Shown here in pieces: positions 41,365-49,841 of a DNA stretch of 54,920 bases (position 1 is the first letter of the stretch; every line of letters starts with the position of its first letter). Origin of the DNA: Lachnospiraceae bacterium (GTDB lineage Bacteria > Bacillota > Clostridia > Lachnospirales > Lachnospiraceae); the NCBI GenBank assembly GCA_028721415.1, contig JAQYIU010000030.1, forward strand, positions 1 through 54,920. The letters run 5' to 3'. Under the pieces are notes generated by a model, which saw only the letters and a list, made by a program, of their open reading frames with translations, did not search any database and was not told the origin of the DNA. The translations under genes were made by a program, and so were the position numbers.

Positions 41365-42226
41365 AACACAAAAGATTGAAGAGATTATCTATTCCTATCT
41401 GCCGGAAGAGACCGGCTATCAGAAAACCGTGCTTTCCGCGATGAACTATACAATGAAGGCAGGCGGAAAACGACTGCGTCCTATGTTGATGGAAGAGACT
41501 TTTGTACTTTTCGGAGGTACAGACCGGTCTATTCTGGAGCCTTTTATGGCAGCCATTGAGATGATTCATACCTATTCATTAATTCATGATGATCTTCCGG
41601 CATTGGATAATGATGACTACCGCAGAGGTCGGAAGACGGCTCACGTGGTATATGGAGAGGCAATGGCGATTCTTGCCGGAGATGCACTGCTTAATTATGC
41701 ATTTGAGACAGCATCGAAAGCCTTTCGCGGGGATGAGACCGATATTATGACAGCCAGAGCCTTCCGGATTCTTTCTTCCAAACCGGGAATTTATGGAATG
41801 ATCGGGGGACAGACGGCCGATGTGGAAGAAACAGAACACCAGATTGATCTTGATAAATTGATCTTTATTCACGAAAATAAAACATCAGCTCTGATCGAAT
41901 GTGCAATGATGATCGGTGCGATTCTTGCGGGAGCTTCCGCAGATAATGTACAAAAGATAGAAAGTATCGCGAGAAAAATCGGACTGGCTTTCCAGATTCA
42001 GGATGATATTCTGGATCTTACAAGCACCCAGGAAGAACTGGGCAAACCGGTGGGAAGCGATGAAAAAAATCAGAAAAACACATATGTATCGTTAAAGGGA
42101 ATGGAGCAATCCGTAGAAGATGTAAAGCGATATACAAGAGAGGCCATAGCGTCTTTTGATGAACTTCCATATGATAATGAATTTCTGAGAAATCTCTTAT
42201 TATATTTAAGTGGAAGGACAAAATAA
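41330..42226 (+). CDS. ispA: Farnesyl/geranyl diphosphate synthase (polyprenyl synthetase)
   Basis: 298 aa. Condenses isopentenyl diphosphate with allylic diphosphates to give farnesyl diphosphate for undecaprenyl-phosphate and quinones. First Asp-rich motif DDLPALDND (about residue 87) and second DDILD (about 225) are intact. ATG 41330 follows AGGAGGG and overlaps xseB by 35 nt; the in-frame ATG at 41309 lacks a ribosome binding site. Downstream dxs supplies the same pathway. Confidence 0.95.
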   Translation: MEPSLKEKIQNKTQKIEEIIYSYLPEETGYQKTVLSAMNYTMKAGGKRLRPMLMEETFVLFGGTDRSILEPFMAAIEMIHTYSLIHDDLPALDNDDYRRGRKTAHVVYGEAMAILAGDALLNYAFETASKAFRGDETDIMTARAFRILSSKPGIYGMIGGQTADVEETEHQIDLDKLIFIHENKTSALIECAMMIGAILAGASADNVQKIESIARKIGLAFQIQDDILDLTSTQEELGKPVGSDEKNQKNTYVSLKGMEQSVEDVKRYTREAIASFDELPYDNEFLRNLLLYLSGRTK

Positions 42227-42249
42227 CGATACACTTCGGAGGAAATGTA

Positions 42250-44130
42250 ATGGGGCAATTATTGAATAAAATAAATAAACCAAATGATATCAAGCATATT
42301 CCGGCACGACTGTATCCGGTACTTGCCCAGGAAATCAGAGATTTTCTGCTGGAAAATGTAAGCAGAACCGGCGGTCATCTGGCTTCTAATCTGGGAGCGG
42401 TAGAATTGACCATGGCGCTGCATTTATGCCTGACTCTTCCGGAAGATAAGATTATTTTTGATGTGGGACACCAGGCTTATGTCCACAAACTTCTGACTGG
42501 AAGGAAAGAAAAGTTTTCCACTCTTCGTCAGAAAGATGGCATCTGTGGTTTTCCAAAACGAAAAGAAAGTGATTGTGATTGTTTTGGGACGGGGCACAGT
42601 TCCACTTCAATCTCTGCCGCAGCGGGTTTTGCGGCCGCCAGAGATATCAGACAGACGGATGAGACGATCGTTGCTGTGATCGGCGATGGAGCTCTTTCCG
42701 GCGGAATGGCCTATGAAGCCCTGAATAATCTTGCCTTTTTGAGAAAAGAGAAAAAGAATCTTATCATTATTTTAAATGATAACAAGATGTCTATTTCTGA
42801 AAATGTCGGGGGCATGAGCCGATATTTAAATGACCTCCGTTCCAGGAGAAGTTACAGTGAATTTAAAGAAAATGTAGAAAGTGCCCTGAATAATATTCCG
42901 GGTGTTGGTCATAGTATGGCCAGGACTTTGAAAAAGTCAAAAGATTCCATTAAACAGCTTTTTGTTCCGGGAATGCTTTTTGAGAATATGGGAGTTGCTT
43001 ATTTTGGACCAATCGACGGTCATGATATCTATACTTTGATTCAGTCGATCAATCGTGCAAAACGGATGGAAGGACCAGTACTTCTCCATGTGATGACCAA
43101 AAAAGGAAAAGGATATCCGGTGGCGGAAAATAATCCGGAAAAATTCCATGGTATCGAACCCTTTGATCTGGCTACAGGTAACCCGATTAAAGTGAAAGAA
43201 ACAGCAACCTATACCGAAGTGTTTTCCGGGAAATTGCTTGAACTGGCAAAAGAGGATGACAGAATTGTCGCAATTACTGCCGCCATGCCGTCCGGTACCG
43301 GACTGAAAGCATTTAAGGAAGCCTTTCCAAAACGTTTCTTTGATGTGGGAATTGCTGAAGAATATGCGGTGACTTTTGCAGCAGGCATGGCCGCCTCCGG
43401 AATGCGCCCGGTATTTGCTGTATATTCGTCCTTCCTTCAAAGAGGATATGACCAGATTCTTCATGACGTCTGTATTCAGAAATTACCGGTATTTTTCTGC
43501 GTTGACCGTTCCGGCCTGGTTGGGGCGGACGGAGAAACCCATCAGGGAGTTTTTGATATTTCTTATCTGGCTCATATTCCTAATCTCATATTAATGGCGC
43601 CAAAGAACCGATATGAGCTGGAAGATATGCTTGCCTTTGGTATGAAGCAGGATGCTCCTGTTGCAATGCGTTATCCGAGGGGAGCTGCTTATGAGGGGCT
43701 TTCAGATCACAGAGAGCCGATCTTGCTCGGAAAAAGTGAAAGAATTTATGACGGTGATGAAGTTGTGATTCTGTCCGTCGGAAATATAATAGAAGAATGT
43801 GTACAGGCGGTGGAGATGCTAAAAGAGAGTGGAATACAAGCGGGTCTTGTCAATGTCCGGTTTGTCAGTCCAATAGATGAGCAGATGCTCCATCAACTGG
43901 CAAAAGAGTATTCCTGTATTGTAACGGTGGAAGAGAATCAGCTGACCGGAGGATTTGGACAGATGGTTTCTGCTTTCCTTCATCGGAATAATTATGCCAA
44001 CCGGCTGCTGTCTCTTGGTATACCGGATTGTTTTGTGGAACATGCCACTGTGGCAGAGCAGAGAGTTTATGCAGGAATTGATGCTGCTTCCATTGCCTCA
44101 CGCATTACAGAAAAGGTGAAAAAAGAATGA
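42250..44130 (+). CDS. dxs: 1-deoxy-D-xylulose-5-phosphate synthase
   Basis: 626 aa thiamine-diphosphate enzyme: pyruvate + glyceraldehyde 3-phosphate to DXP, first step of the MEP isoprenoid pathway. Motifs: FDVGHQAYVHKLLTGR, the ThDP-binding GDGALSGGMAYEALNN (about 145), and the transketolase-like DRSGLVGADGETHQG. Typical full length. GGAGG before ATG 42250. Overlaps tlyA by 4 nt. Confidence 0.97.
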   Translation: MGQLLNKINKPNDIKHIPARLYPVLAQEIRDFLLENVSRTGGHLASNLGAVELTMALHLCLTLPEDKIIFDVGHQAYVHKLLTGRKEKFSTLRQKDGICGFPKRKESDCDCFGTGHSSTSISAAAGFAAARDIRQTDETIVAVIGDGALSGGMAYEALNNLAFLRKEKKNLIIILNDNKMSISENVGGMSRYLNDLRSRRSYSEFKENVESALNNIPGVGHSMARTLKKSKDSIKQLFVPGMLFENMGVAYFGPIDGHDIYTLIQSINRAKRMEGPVLLHVMTKKGKGYPVAENNPEKFHGIEPFDLATGNPIKVKETATYTEVFSGKLLELAKEDDRIVAITAAMPSGTGLKAFKEAFPKRFFDVGIAEEYAVTFAAGMAASGMRPVFAVYSSFLQRGYDQILHDVCIQKLPVFFCVDRSGLVGADGETHQGVFDISYLAHIPNLILMAPKNRYELEDMLAFGMKQDAPVAMRYPRGAAYEGLSDHREPILLGKSERIYDGDEVVILSVGNIIEECVQAVEMLKESGIQAGLVNVRFVSPIDEQMLHQLAKEYSCIVTVEENQLTGGFGQMVSAFLHRNNYANRLLSLGIPDCFVEHATVAEQRVYAGIDAASIASRITEKVKKE

Positions 44131-44951
44131 AACAGCGTTTAGATTTGATATTGGTACAGCAGGGACTGGCCCCATCGAGAGAAAAGGCAAAAGCAATGAT
44201 CATGTCAGGAATTGTATTTGTCAACGGACAGAGGGAAGATAAAGCAGGAAGTACCTTTGATGAAAAAGCAGCCGCTACCATAGAAATCCATGGAAATACA
44301 CTTCGCTACGTGAGCCGTGGTGGTCTGAAACTGGAAAAAGCCGTGGAACAGTTTGGCTTTTCTCTTCAGGATAAGGTCTGTATGGATGTAGGGGCGTCTA
44401 CAGGTGGATTCACGGATTGTATGCTTCAGAACGGGGCAAAGAAAGTATTTTCCATTGATGTGGGAAGAGGGCAGCTGGACTGGAAACTTCGAAATGATGA
44501 CCGCGTGGTCTGTATGGAAAAAACCAATATGAGATATGTAAAGCCGGAAGATATAGGGGAACCGGTGGATTTTGTTTCCATTGATGTTTCTTTTATCTCT
44601 CTGACAAAGATTTTAAATCCGGTGAAGGATTGTCTGAAAGAACAGGGGCAGGTAGTCTGTCTCATTAAACCACAATTTGAAGCAGGCAGAGAGAAAGTGG
44701 GGAAAAAAGGTGTGGTAAGAGATACGAAAGTTCATGAGGAAGTAATAAAAATGATCATGGATTTTGCTGTGTCCATCGGCTTTACATTATTGCATCTGGA
44801 TTATTCTCCGATCAAAGGACCGGAAGGTAATATAGAATATCTTTTACATTTGGAAAATGCACAAGGAGAACATCGAGTTGATGCTCAGATGATACCGGAT
44901 GTTGTGAAACGATCACATCAGGCATTGTCCCATCAAGATACGATTCACTAA
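44127..44951 (+). CDS. tlyA: TlyA family RNA methyltransferase
   Basis: 274 aa. N-terminal S4 RNA-binding domain (KQRLDLILVQQGLAPSREKA) and FtsJ-like SAM methyltransferase domain (MDVGASTGGFTDCML, IDVGRGQLDWKL). TlyA 2'-O-methylates rRNA (16S C1409 and 23S C1920 in mycobacteria), influencing capreomycin sensitivity; orthologues in Firmicutes are also called YqxC. Located between dxs and argR/recN, as in B. subtilis. Confidence 0.93.
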   Translation: MKQRLDLILVQQGLAPSREKAKAMIMSGIVFVNGQREDKAGSTFDEKAAATIEIHGNTLRYVSRGGLKLEKAVEQFGFSLQDKVCMDVGASTGGFTDCMLQNGAKKVFSIDVGRGQLDWKLRNDDRVVCMEKTNMRYVKPEDIGEPVDFVSIDVSFISLTKILNPVKDCLKEQGQVVCLIKPQFEAGREKVGKKGVVRDTKVHEEVIKMIMDFAVSIGFTLLHLDYSPIKGPEGNIEYLLHLENAQGEHRVDAQMIPDVVKRSHQALSHQDTIH

Positions 44952-44956
44952 AATCA

Positions 44957-45796
44957 ATGAAAAATTATTTAATTATTCCAAACCGACAAAAGGATAAAAA
45001 TCTGGAGATTACAGAAAGGGTCAGAGCAGCTCTTTTGGCGAAGGGAGCTACCTGTATGATTTATGACAGGTATTATGAAGATTCTACAGAACCCATTGAT
45101 GTTCCGGATTATATCGAATGTATCCTTGTAATTGGGGGAGATGGGACGATTCTGGCGGCAGCCAGCCGCCTGGTAGGCAAAAATATTCCTTTGCTGGGAA
45201 TTAATCTTGGAACCATGGGATTTCTTGCAGATGTCGATCTGAAAGAACTGCCGGATACGATTGATGATCTTCTGGCAGATCAGTATGAACTGGAAAAAAG
45301 AATCATGCTGAAAGCGGAAGTGTATCAGCAGGGGAAGCTGGCGACCACATACACAGCACTCAATGATTTCGTGATCAGTCGAAGTGGATTTTCCAGAATC
45401 ATCGGTCTTTCCGTCAAAATCAACGGGGCTCTGATTGATCAGTATAATGCTGACGGTGTGATAGTCTGTACCCCAACGGGTTCCACAGGGTATAATTTGT
45501 CGGCAGGAGGTCCTATTATCAATCCGACCTGCAAGAATTTTGTGCTGACTCCAATCTGTGCGCATTCTCTCGCTACCCGAAGTGTAGTTCTTGCCAAAGA
45601 AGATGTGCTTACTATTGAACTGGAAAATGTAAGGCAGACACAGAAAGAGGCGGCTATTGTCACTTATGATGGAAGAGAAGGGGTATTGCTGAAGCCGGGT
45701 GATCAGGTTCGAATCTATAAAGCGGAAGAAGTGACACCTTTTATTAAGATGAAGGAAGTCAGCTTTGTCAAAATATTAAAAGAAAAATTATTATAA
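44957..45796 (+). CDS. nadK: NAD kinase
   Basis: 279 aa. Phosphorylates NAD to NADP. Contains VIGGDGTILAAASR (GGDG at about 60), LGTMGFLAD, and NADGVIVCTPTGSTGYNLSAGGP-like strand-loop segments typical of NadK. Starts 6 nt after tlyA with little room for an independent ribosome binding site, so it is probably translationally coupled. Confidence 0.95.
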   Translation: MKNYLIIPNRQKDKNLEITERVRAALLAKGATCMIYDRYYEDSTEPIDVPDYIECILVIGGDGTILAAASRLVGKNIPLLGINLGTMGFLADVDLKELPDTIDDLLADQYELEKRIMLKAEVYQQGKLATTYTALNDFVISRSGFSRIIGLSVKINGALIDQYNADGVIVCTPTGSTGYNLSAGGPIINPTCKNFVLTPICAHSLATRSVVLAKEDVLTIELENVRQTQKEAAIVTYDGREGVLLKPGDQVRIYKAEEVTPFIKMKEVSFVKILKEKLL

Positions 45797-45818
45797 AATC
45801 AATTGAAGTGGGGTAACT

Positions 45819-46277
45819 ATGAAAGGAAAACGTCAGGAGAAAATACTGGAGCTCATAAAGAAATATGATATCGAGACGCAGGAAGAATTGACCAGACGCC
45901 TGCAGGAAGCCGGTTTTTCTTCCACCCAGGGCACCATATCAAGAGATATTCGGGAGTTGAAGCTGACCAAAGTAGCCGGTCCGGGCGGTCGTCAGAAATA
46001 TGCGCCGATCATTACAGAGGATCTTCATGTATCCAATAAATATCGTCGGGTGTTGTCTGAGGCAATTCTTCACATGGAAAGTGCAGAAAATATCCTGGTA
46101 GTGAAAACCGTTCCGGGAATGGCAATGGCCTGTGGTGCAGCCATTGATTCCATTTCCATAAAAGGAGTGGTGGGATGCATTGCCGGCGATGATACCATCA
46201 TGTGTGTGGTAAAAGAAACTCCCATGGTGAAAGATGTCATAAATGAAATAAATTTGATCATTAAAGGTTCAAAATGA
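45819..46277 (+). CDS. argR: Arginine repressor ArgR/AhrC
   Basis: 152 aa. N-terminal winged helix (KYDIETQEELTRRLQEAGF, TQGTISRDIRELKL) and C-terminal hexamerisation/arginine-binding domain (GMAMACGAAIDSI, GCIAGDDTIMCV). Represses arginine biosynthesis genes in the presence of arginine. ATG 45819 follows GTGGGGT. Standard length and standard position before recN. Confidence 0.95.
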   Translation: MKGKRQEKILELIKKYDIETQEELTRRLQEAGFSSTQGTISRDIRELKLTKVAGPGGRQKYAPIITEDLHVSNKYRRVLSEAILHMESAENILVVKTVPGMAMACGAAIDSISIKGVVGCIAGDDTIMCVVKETPMVKDVINEINLIIKGSK

Positions 46278-46293
46278 TCCATCGGAGGGAAAG

Positions 46294-47976
46294 ATGCTTG
46301 TTAATTTACATGTAAAAAATCTTGCACTAATAGAAGAGACAGATATTGATTTTACCAGTCATTTAAATATTCTGACTGGAGAGACCGGTGCGGGAAAATC
46401 AATCCTGATTGGATCCATCCAGTCAGCGCTGGGAGCCAAAATACCAAAAGATATGATCAGGCACGGCTGTGACAGTGCGCTGATTGAACTGATATTTCAT
46501 ACGGAAAGTGAAACTGTGAAAGAGTTGATGGAGAAATATGAGATTCCGTTTGAAGATGGAGAGATAATCATATCCAGACGAATTACCAATAATCGTGTAA
46601 TCAATAAGATCAATGATTGCAGTATTACCATTGCACGATTAAAAGAATTATCTCCATTTCTGTTGGATCTATCAGGGCAGCATGAGAATCAGCTGTTGTT
46701 AAATCCGCAGAATCATTTAAAAATTCTTGATAATTTTGGAAAAGATCAAATATCATCTCTGAAAGAAAAGGTTGCGGAAGACTATCATCAATATCAGGAG
46801 GTTCAAAAAGAACTGAGGCAGAAGAACCTTGGCGAGGAAGAGCGTCTTCGTGAAATGGAATTTTTGAAATTTGAGATTCAGGAGATAGAACAGGCCAATC
46901 TTCAGCCGGGGGAAGATGAAGAACTGGAACAGCTATATACCAGAATCTCCCATTCCAAAGACATTTTATCCGTATGTTCTTCGATTCATGATCTTACCAG
47001 CAGCAATTCCATCAGTGTGGAAAGCATGATTGGAAAAGCCATCCGTTCGTTTTCAGATGTGAGTAATTATGATGAACGGATTGGAGAATTGTCAGAACAG
47101 CTCAGTACGGTAGATGATCTTCTTAATGATTTTAACCGGGAACTTTCTGATTACATTTCCTCCATGGAATTTGATCCGGAAACCTTTGCCCAAACCGAAG
47201 AACGGCTGAATACCCTTAATAGGCTGAAAGCCAAATATGGGGATTCCCTTGAAAAAATGCAGGCATATTTAGACAAATCCAGAGAAAGATATGAAACCCT
47301 TTCCAACCTGGATGAAATTATTGCTTCATTAAAAATAAAATACAATAAGATAAAAGAGAAGCTGGACGAGGATAGTAAACGGTTGACAGAACTTCGGAAA
47401 CAGGCAGCCTGGCCTATGGCAGAAGCGATAAAGCAGGCACTTTTAGATCTTAATTTTAATGATGTTCAATTTGAGATCGCATTTAAGGAGACAGAGCAGT
47501 ATTCTGTCGATGGGAAAGATCAAGTTTGTTTTATGATTTCCACTAATCCGGGATTAGCTGTTCGGCCGCTTCAGGAAATCGCTTCGGGTGGAGAACTTTC
47601 CAGAATCATGTTGGCAATAAAATCTGTCCTGGCCGATCAGGAACAGATTGAGACACTTATTTTCGATGAAATTGATACGGGAATCAGTGGAAGAACGGCA
47701 CAGAAAGTATCCGAAAGACTTTCCGACATTGCCAGAGAACGGCAGGTAATCGCGATTACTCATTTACCACAAATTGCTGCCATGGCAGATTCTCATTTTC
47801 TGATTGAGAAGACAAGTGATGATAAGTCAACAATCAGTAACATCCATCGGCTATCCGATGAGGAATCGGTGGAAGAACTGGCAAGAATGCTCGGTGGAGC
47901 AGAAATTACCAGCACTGTGTTGGACAATGCACGTGAGATGAAAGCACTTGCCGCAGATTTTTCGAAAAAACAATAG
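46294..47976 (+). CDS. recN: DNA repair protein RecN
   Basis: 560 aa SMC-like ATPase acting early in double-strand break repair. Walker A GETGAGKS at about 29-36, ABC signature ASGGELSRIMLAIK and Walker B IFDEIDTGISG near the C-terminus, coiled-coil arms at about 160-370. ATG 46294 lies after GGAGGGAAAG. Confidence 0.97.
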   Translation: MLVNLHVKNLALIEETDIDFTSHLNILTGETGAGKSILIGSIQSALGAKIPKDMIRHGCDSALIELIFHTESETVKELMEKYEIPFEDGEIIISRRITNNRVINKINDCSITIARLKELSPFLLDLSGQHENQLLLNPQNHLKILDNFGKDQISSLKEKVAEDYHQYQEVQKELRQKNLGEEERLREMEFLKFEIQEIEQANLQPGEDEELEQLYTRISHSKDILSVCSSIHDLTSSNSISVESMIGKAIRSFSDVSNYDERIGELSEQLSTVDDLLNDFNRELSDYISSMEFDPETFAQTEERLNTLNRLKAKYGDSLEKMQAYLDKSRERYETLSNLDEIIASLKIKYNKIKEKLDEDSKRLTELRKQAAWPMAEAIKQALLDLNFNDVQFEIAFKETEQYSVDGKDQVCFMISTNPGLAVRPLQEIASGGELSRIMLAIKSVLADQEQIETLIFDEIDTGISGRTAQKVSERLSDIARERQVIAITHLPQIAAMADSHFLIEKTSDDKSTISNIHRLSDEESVEELARMLGGAEITSTVLDNAREMKALAADFSKKQ

Positions 47977-48098
47977 ATGTTTTGTGTATTTGTTAAAAAG
48001 GAATATTTTTCCAGAAAACAGCTTAGAATATTCTGTCTGTTTGATTTTTTTCATACCCGCCATACTAAAGTTAACACTTTGATATGGGGGTATTTTTT

Positions 48099-49205
48099 AT
48101 GGCAGACAAACAGAGATATTATTGTTCTTTTATGATAATCGCTCTGCTGGCAGGAGTTGCTTTCTTTCGCAGCAATGATTATGACAGTAACTCCGATGAA
48201 ACACAAGATCGGCAGACCATTGCAACAGAAGCGACAGATTCCAAAACGATAAAAACAGCTGCACCGGTTGCTGGAAGAGTATATGCATCGGGAGAGCCAA
48301 TCGGAATCTACATTAAAACCAGGGGAGTTTTAGTTCTCGGTACACAGCAGGTGAAAAGTTCAGATAATCAAATCACCTCACCATCCAAACATAAGTTAAA
48401 ATCCGGCGATTACATTTTAGAAATGAATGGAAAGGAAATTAGTTCTAAAAAAGAATTACAATCCTTGTTACAAAAAAACGGAGATCAGGAAATCGTTCTT
48501 ACCATTTGGCGAAATGGTGAAAAAATAAAAATGAAACTTCATCCTGTTTATTCCGAAAAAAATCAATGTTATCAAATCGGTGCCTGGATCAGAAATGATA
48601 CACAAGGCATTGGAACAGTAACCTATATAAAAGAAAACGGAGAGTTTGCAGCCTTAGGACATGGTATCAATGACAGTGATCTGGGAGTCCATCTTGACAT
48701 TTCCTGTGGCAGTGTCTACGAGACAAACATTGCAACGATTATGAAAGGAAAAGCAGATAATCCAGGGGAACTTATTGGTAGTATTGAGTATATCCCGGAA
48801 AATTATCTGGGCAATATCACATCTAACACGGATGCCGGAATCTTTGGTACTATCCGCAAAAACCAAAGTCAATTTAAAAAGGGTGACCTGTTGGAAACGG
48901 CAAAGGCTTCCGAAGTGAAAAAAGGCAAAGCTTATCTAAGAACAAGTATTAGCGGGAAAAGCAAAGACTATACCATTGAAATTGAAAAAATTATGAAAAA
49001 TAAAAAAGATTCTCAGAAATCTCTGCAAATCAGAGTCACAGATCCAGATCTTATTGCGCTGACCGGAGGAATTGTACAGGGACTCTCCGGAAGTCCGATC
49101 ATACAGGATGGGGAACTGGTCGGTGCTGTGACCCACGTGCTGGTCAATGATCCGACGAGAGGGTATGGAATCTTTATAGAAAATATGCTGGAAGCAGCAG
49201 GATAA
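48099..49205 (+). CDS. spoIVB: SpoIVB peptidase (stage IV sporulation)
   Basis: About 368 aa. An N-terminal TM/signal segment (FMIIALLAGVAFF), a PDZ domain (about 65-145; KLKSGDYILEMNGKEI) and an S55 serine-peptidase domain: His188 in ALGHGI and Ser332 in GLSGSPII. In B. subtilis it is secreted from the forespore and activates SpoIVFB for pro-SigK processing. ATG 48099 is preferred (GGGGGT 8 nt upstream) over the ATG at 48084, which lacks a ribosome binding site. A possible -10 CATACTA (48061-48067) fits either SigF/SigG or SigA. spo0A, usually directly downstream, is absent. Confidence 0.92.
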   Translation: MADKQRYYCSFMIIALLAGVAFFRSNDYDSNSDETQDRQTIATEATDSKTIKTAAPVAGRVYASGEPIGIYIKTRGVLVLGTQQVKSSDNQITSPSKHKLKSGDYILEMNGKEISSKKELQSLLQKNGDQEIVLTIWRNGEKIKMKLHPVYSEKNQCYQIGAWIRNDTQGIGTVTYIKENGEFAALGHGINDSDLGVHLDISCGSVYETNIATIMKGKADNPGELIGSIEYIPENYLGNITSNTDAGIFGTIRKNQSQFKKGDLLETAKASEVKKGKAYLRTSISGKSKDYTIEIEKIMKNKKDSQKSLQIRVTDPDLIALTGGIVQGLSGSPIIQDGELVGAVTHVLVNDPTRGYGIFIENMLEAAG

Positions 49206-49209
49206 AGCG

Positions 49210-49244
49210 AATGCCAGAGCGGGAATTCTCACTCTGGCATTTTG
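49210..49244. terminator. Bidirectional terminator between spoIVB and the DtxR-like gene
   Basis: AATGCCAGAG (49210-49219) and CTCTGGCATT (49232-49241) form a perfect 10-bp stem ending in T on both sides, serving two convergent genes. Confidence 0.85.
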
Positions 49245-49254
49245 ATCACATCCG

Positions 49255-49629
49255 TTATTTTATTTTGTTCATGTGACGTTTGATCGCATCAAAACTCTCC
49301 TTACTGATGACATGTTCAATCTTACAGGCATCTCTATCTGCAATTTCAGCAGGAACACCAAGTGCCGTTAATCCCAAAGATAGAAGTTGGTGTCTTTCAA
49401 AAATCATCTCTGCGATTTCTCTTCCTGTGTCGGTAAGATAAATATATCCTGCACTGGTCATAGTAATATGATTCTTTTCTCTCAGGTTTTTCATAGCGAT
49501 ACTGACACTGGATTTTTTGAAATCCAGTTCATTGGCCACATCAACGGAACGAACCACTGGAAGCTTTTTACTTAATATCAAAATGGTCTCCAGATAGTTT
49601 TCAGCGGATTCGTTGCTTTTTTCTCTCAC
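49255..49629 (-). CDS. DtxR/MntR-family metal-dependent transcriptional regulator
   Basis: About 124 aa. N-terminal winged helix (AENYLETILILSKK, ANELDFKKSSVSIAMKNLREK, with TDTGREIAEMIFERH as the metal-binding/dimer region) and a C-terminal part IEHVISKESFDAIKRHM. Senses Mn2+ or Fe2+ and represses metal uptake genes in the family. Initiation is proposed at GTG 49629 after GAGGTGAT; the longer frame to 49638 uses no better codon. No SH3-like domain, i.e. the short MntR-like type. Divergent from the ABC exporter genes, which it may regulate. Confidence 0.85.
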   Translation of the reverse strand: MREKSNESAENYLETILILSKKLPVVRSVDVANELDFKKSSVSIAMKNLREKNHITMTSAGYIYLTDTGREIAEMIFERHQLLSLGLTALGVPAEIADRDACKIEHVISKESFDAIKRHMNKIK

Positions 49630-49712
49630 GATTATCACCTCAATACAAATAATACCATATTTTTATTAGTATACCATGAAATAGAAGATATTTCAATTGC
49701 TAAAAAATCAGC

Positions 49713-49736
49713 TTTTGTCGAAGCGTTTTGTCGAAG
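49713..49736 (+). repeat. Direct repeat of TTTTGTCGAAG
   Basis: Two identical 11-nt copies (49713-49723, 49726-49736) separated by 2 nt, in the divergent promoter region between the DtxR-like gene and the ABC exporter. Possible operator. Confidence 0.4.
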
Positions 49737-49791
49737 ACAGACAACATGATTTGTCATTTTTTACCGCCATTTTTCTTTTAAAAAAAATAAA

Positions 49792-49806
49792 ATAGTGATA
49801 CACTAT
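49792..49806. promoter_or_regulatory. Palindrome ATAGTG-ATA-CACTAT before the ABC exporter
   Basis: Perfect 6-3-6 inverted repeat about 36 nt upstream of the start codon, suitable for a dimeric regulator. Regulator unknown. Confidence 0.4.
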
Positions 49807-49841
49807 GGTGCGAAGAAAAAAGCATAAAAGGACGAACTACA

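Noticed and set aside
48061-48067. CATACTA as a firm SigG -10 for spoIVB
   Set aside because: No matching -35 at 17-18 nt; a SigA reading (TTGATT...TACTAA) is equally possible.
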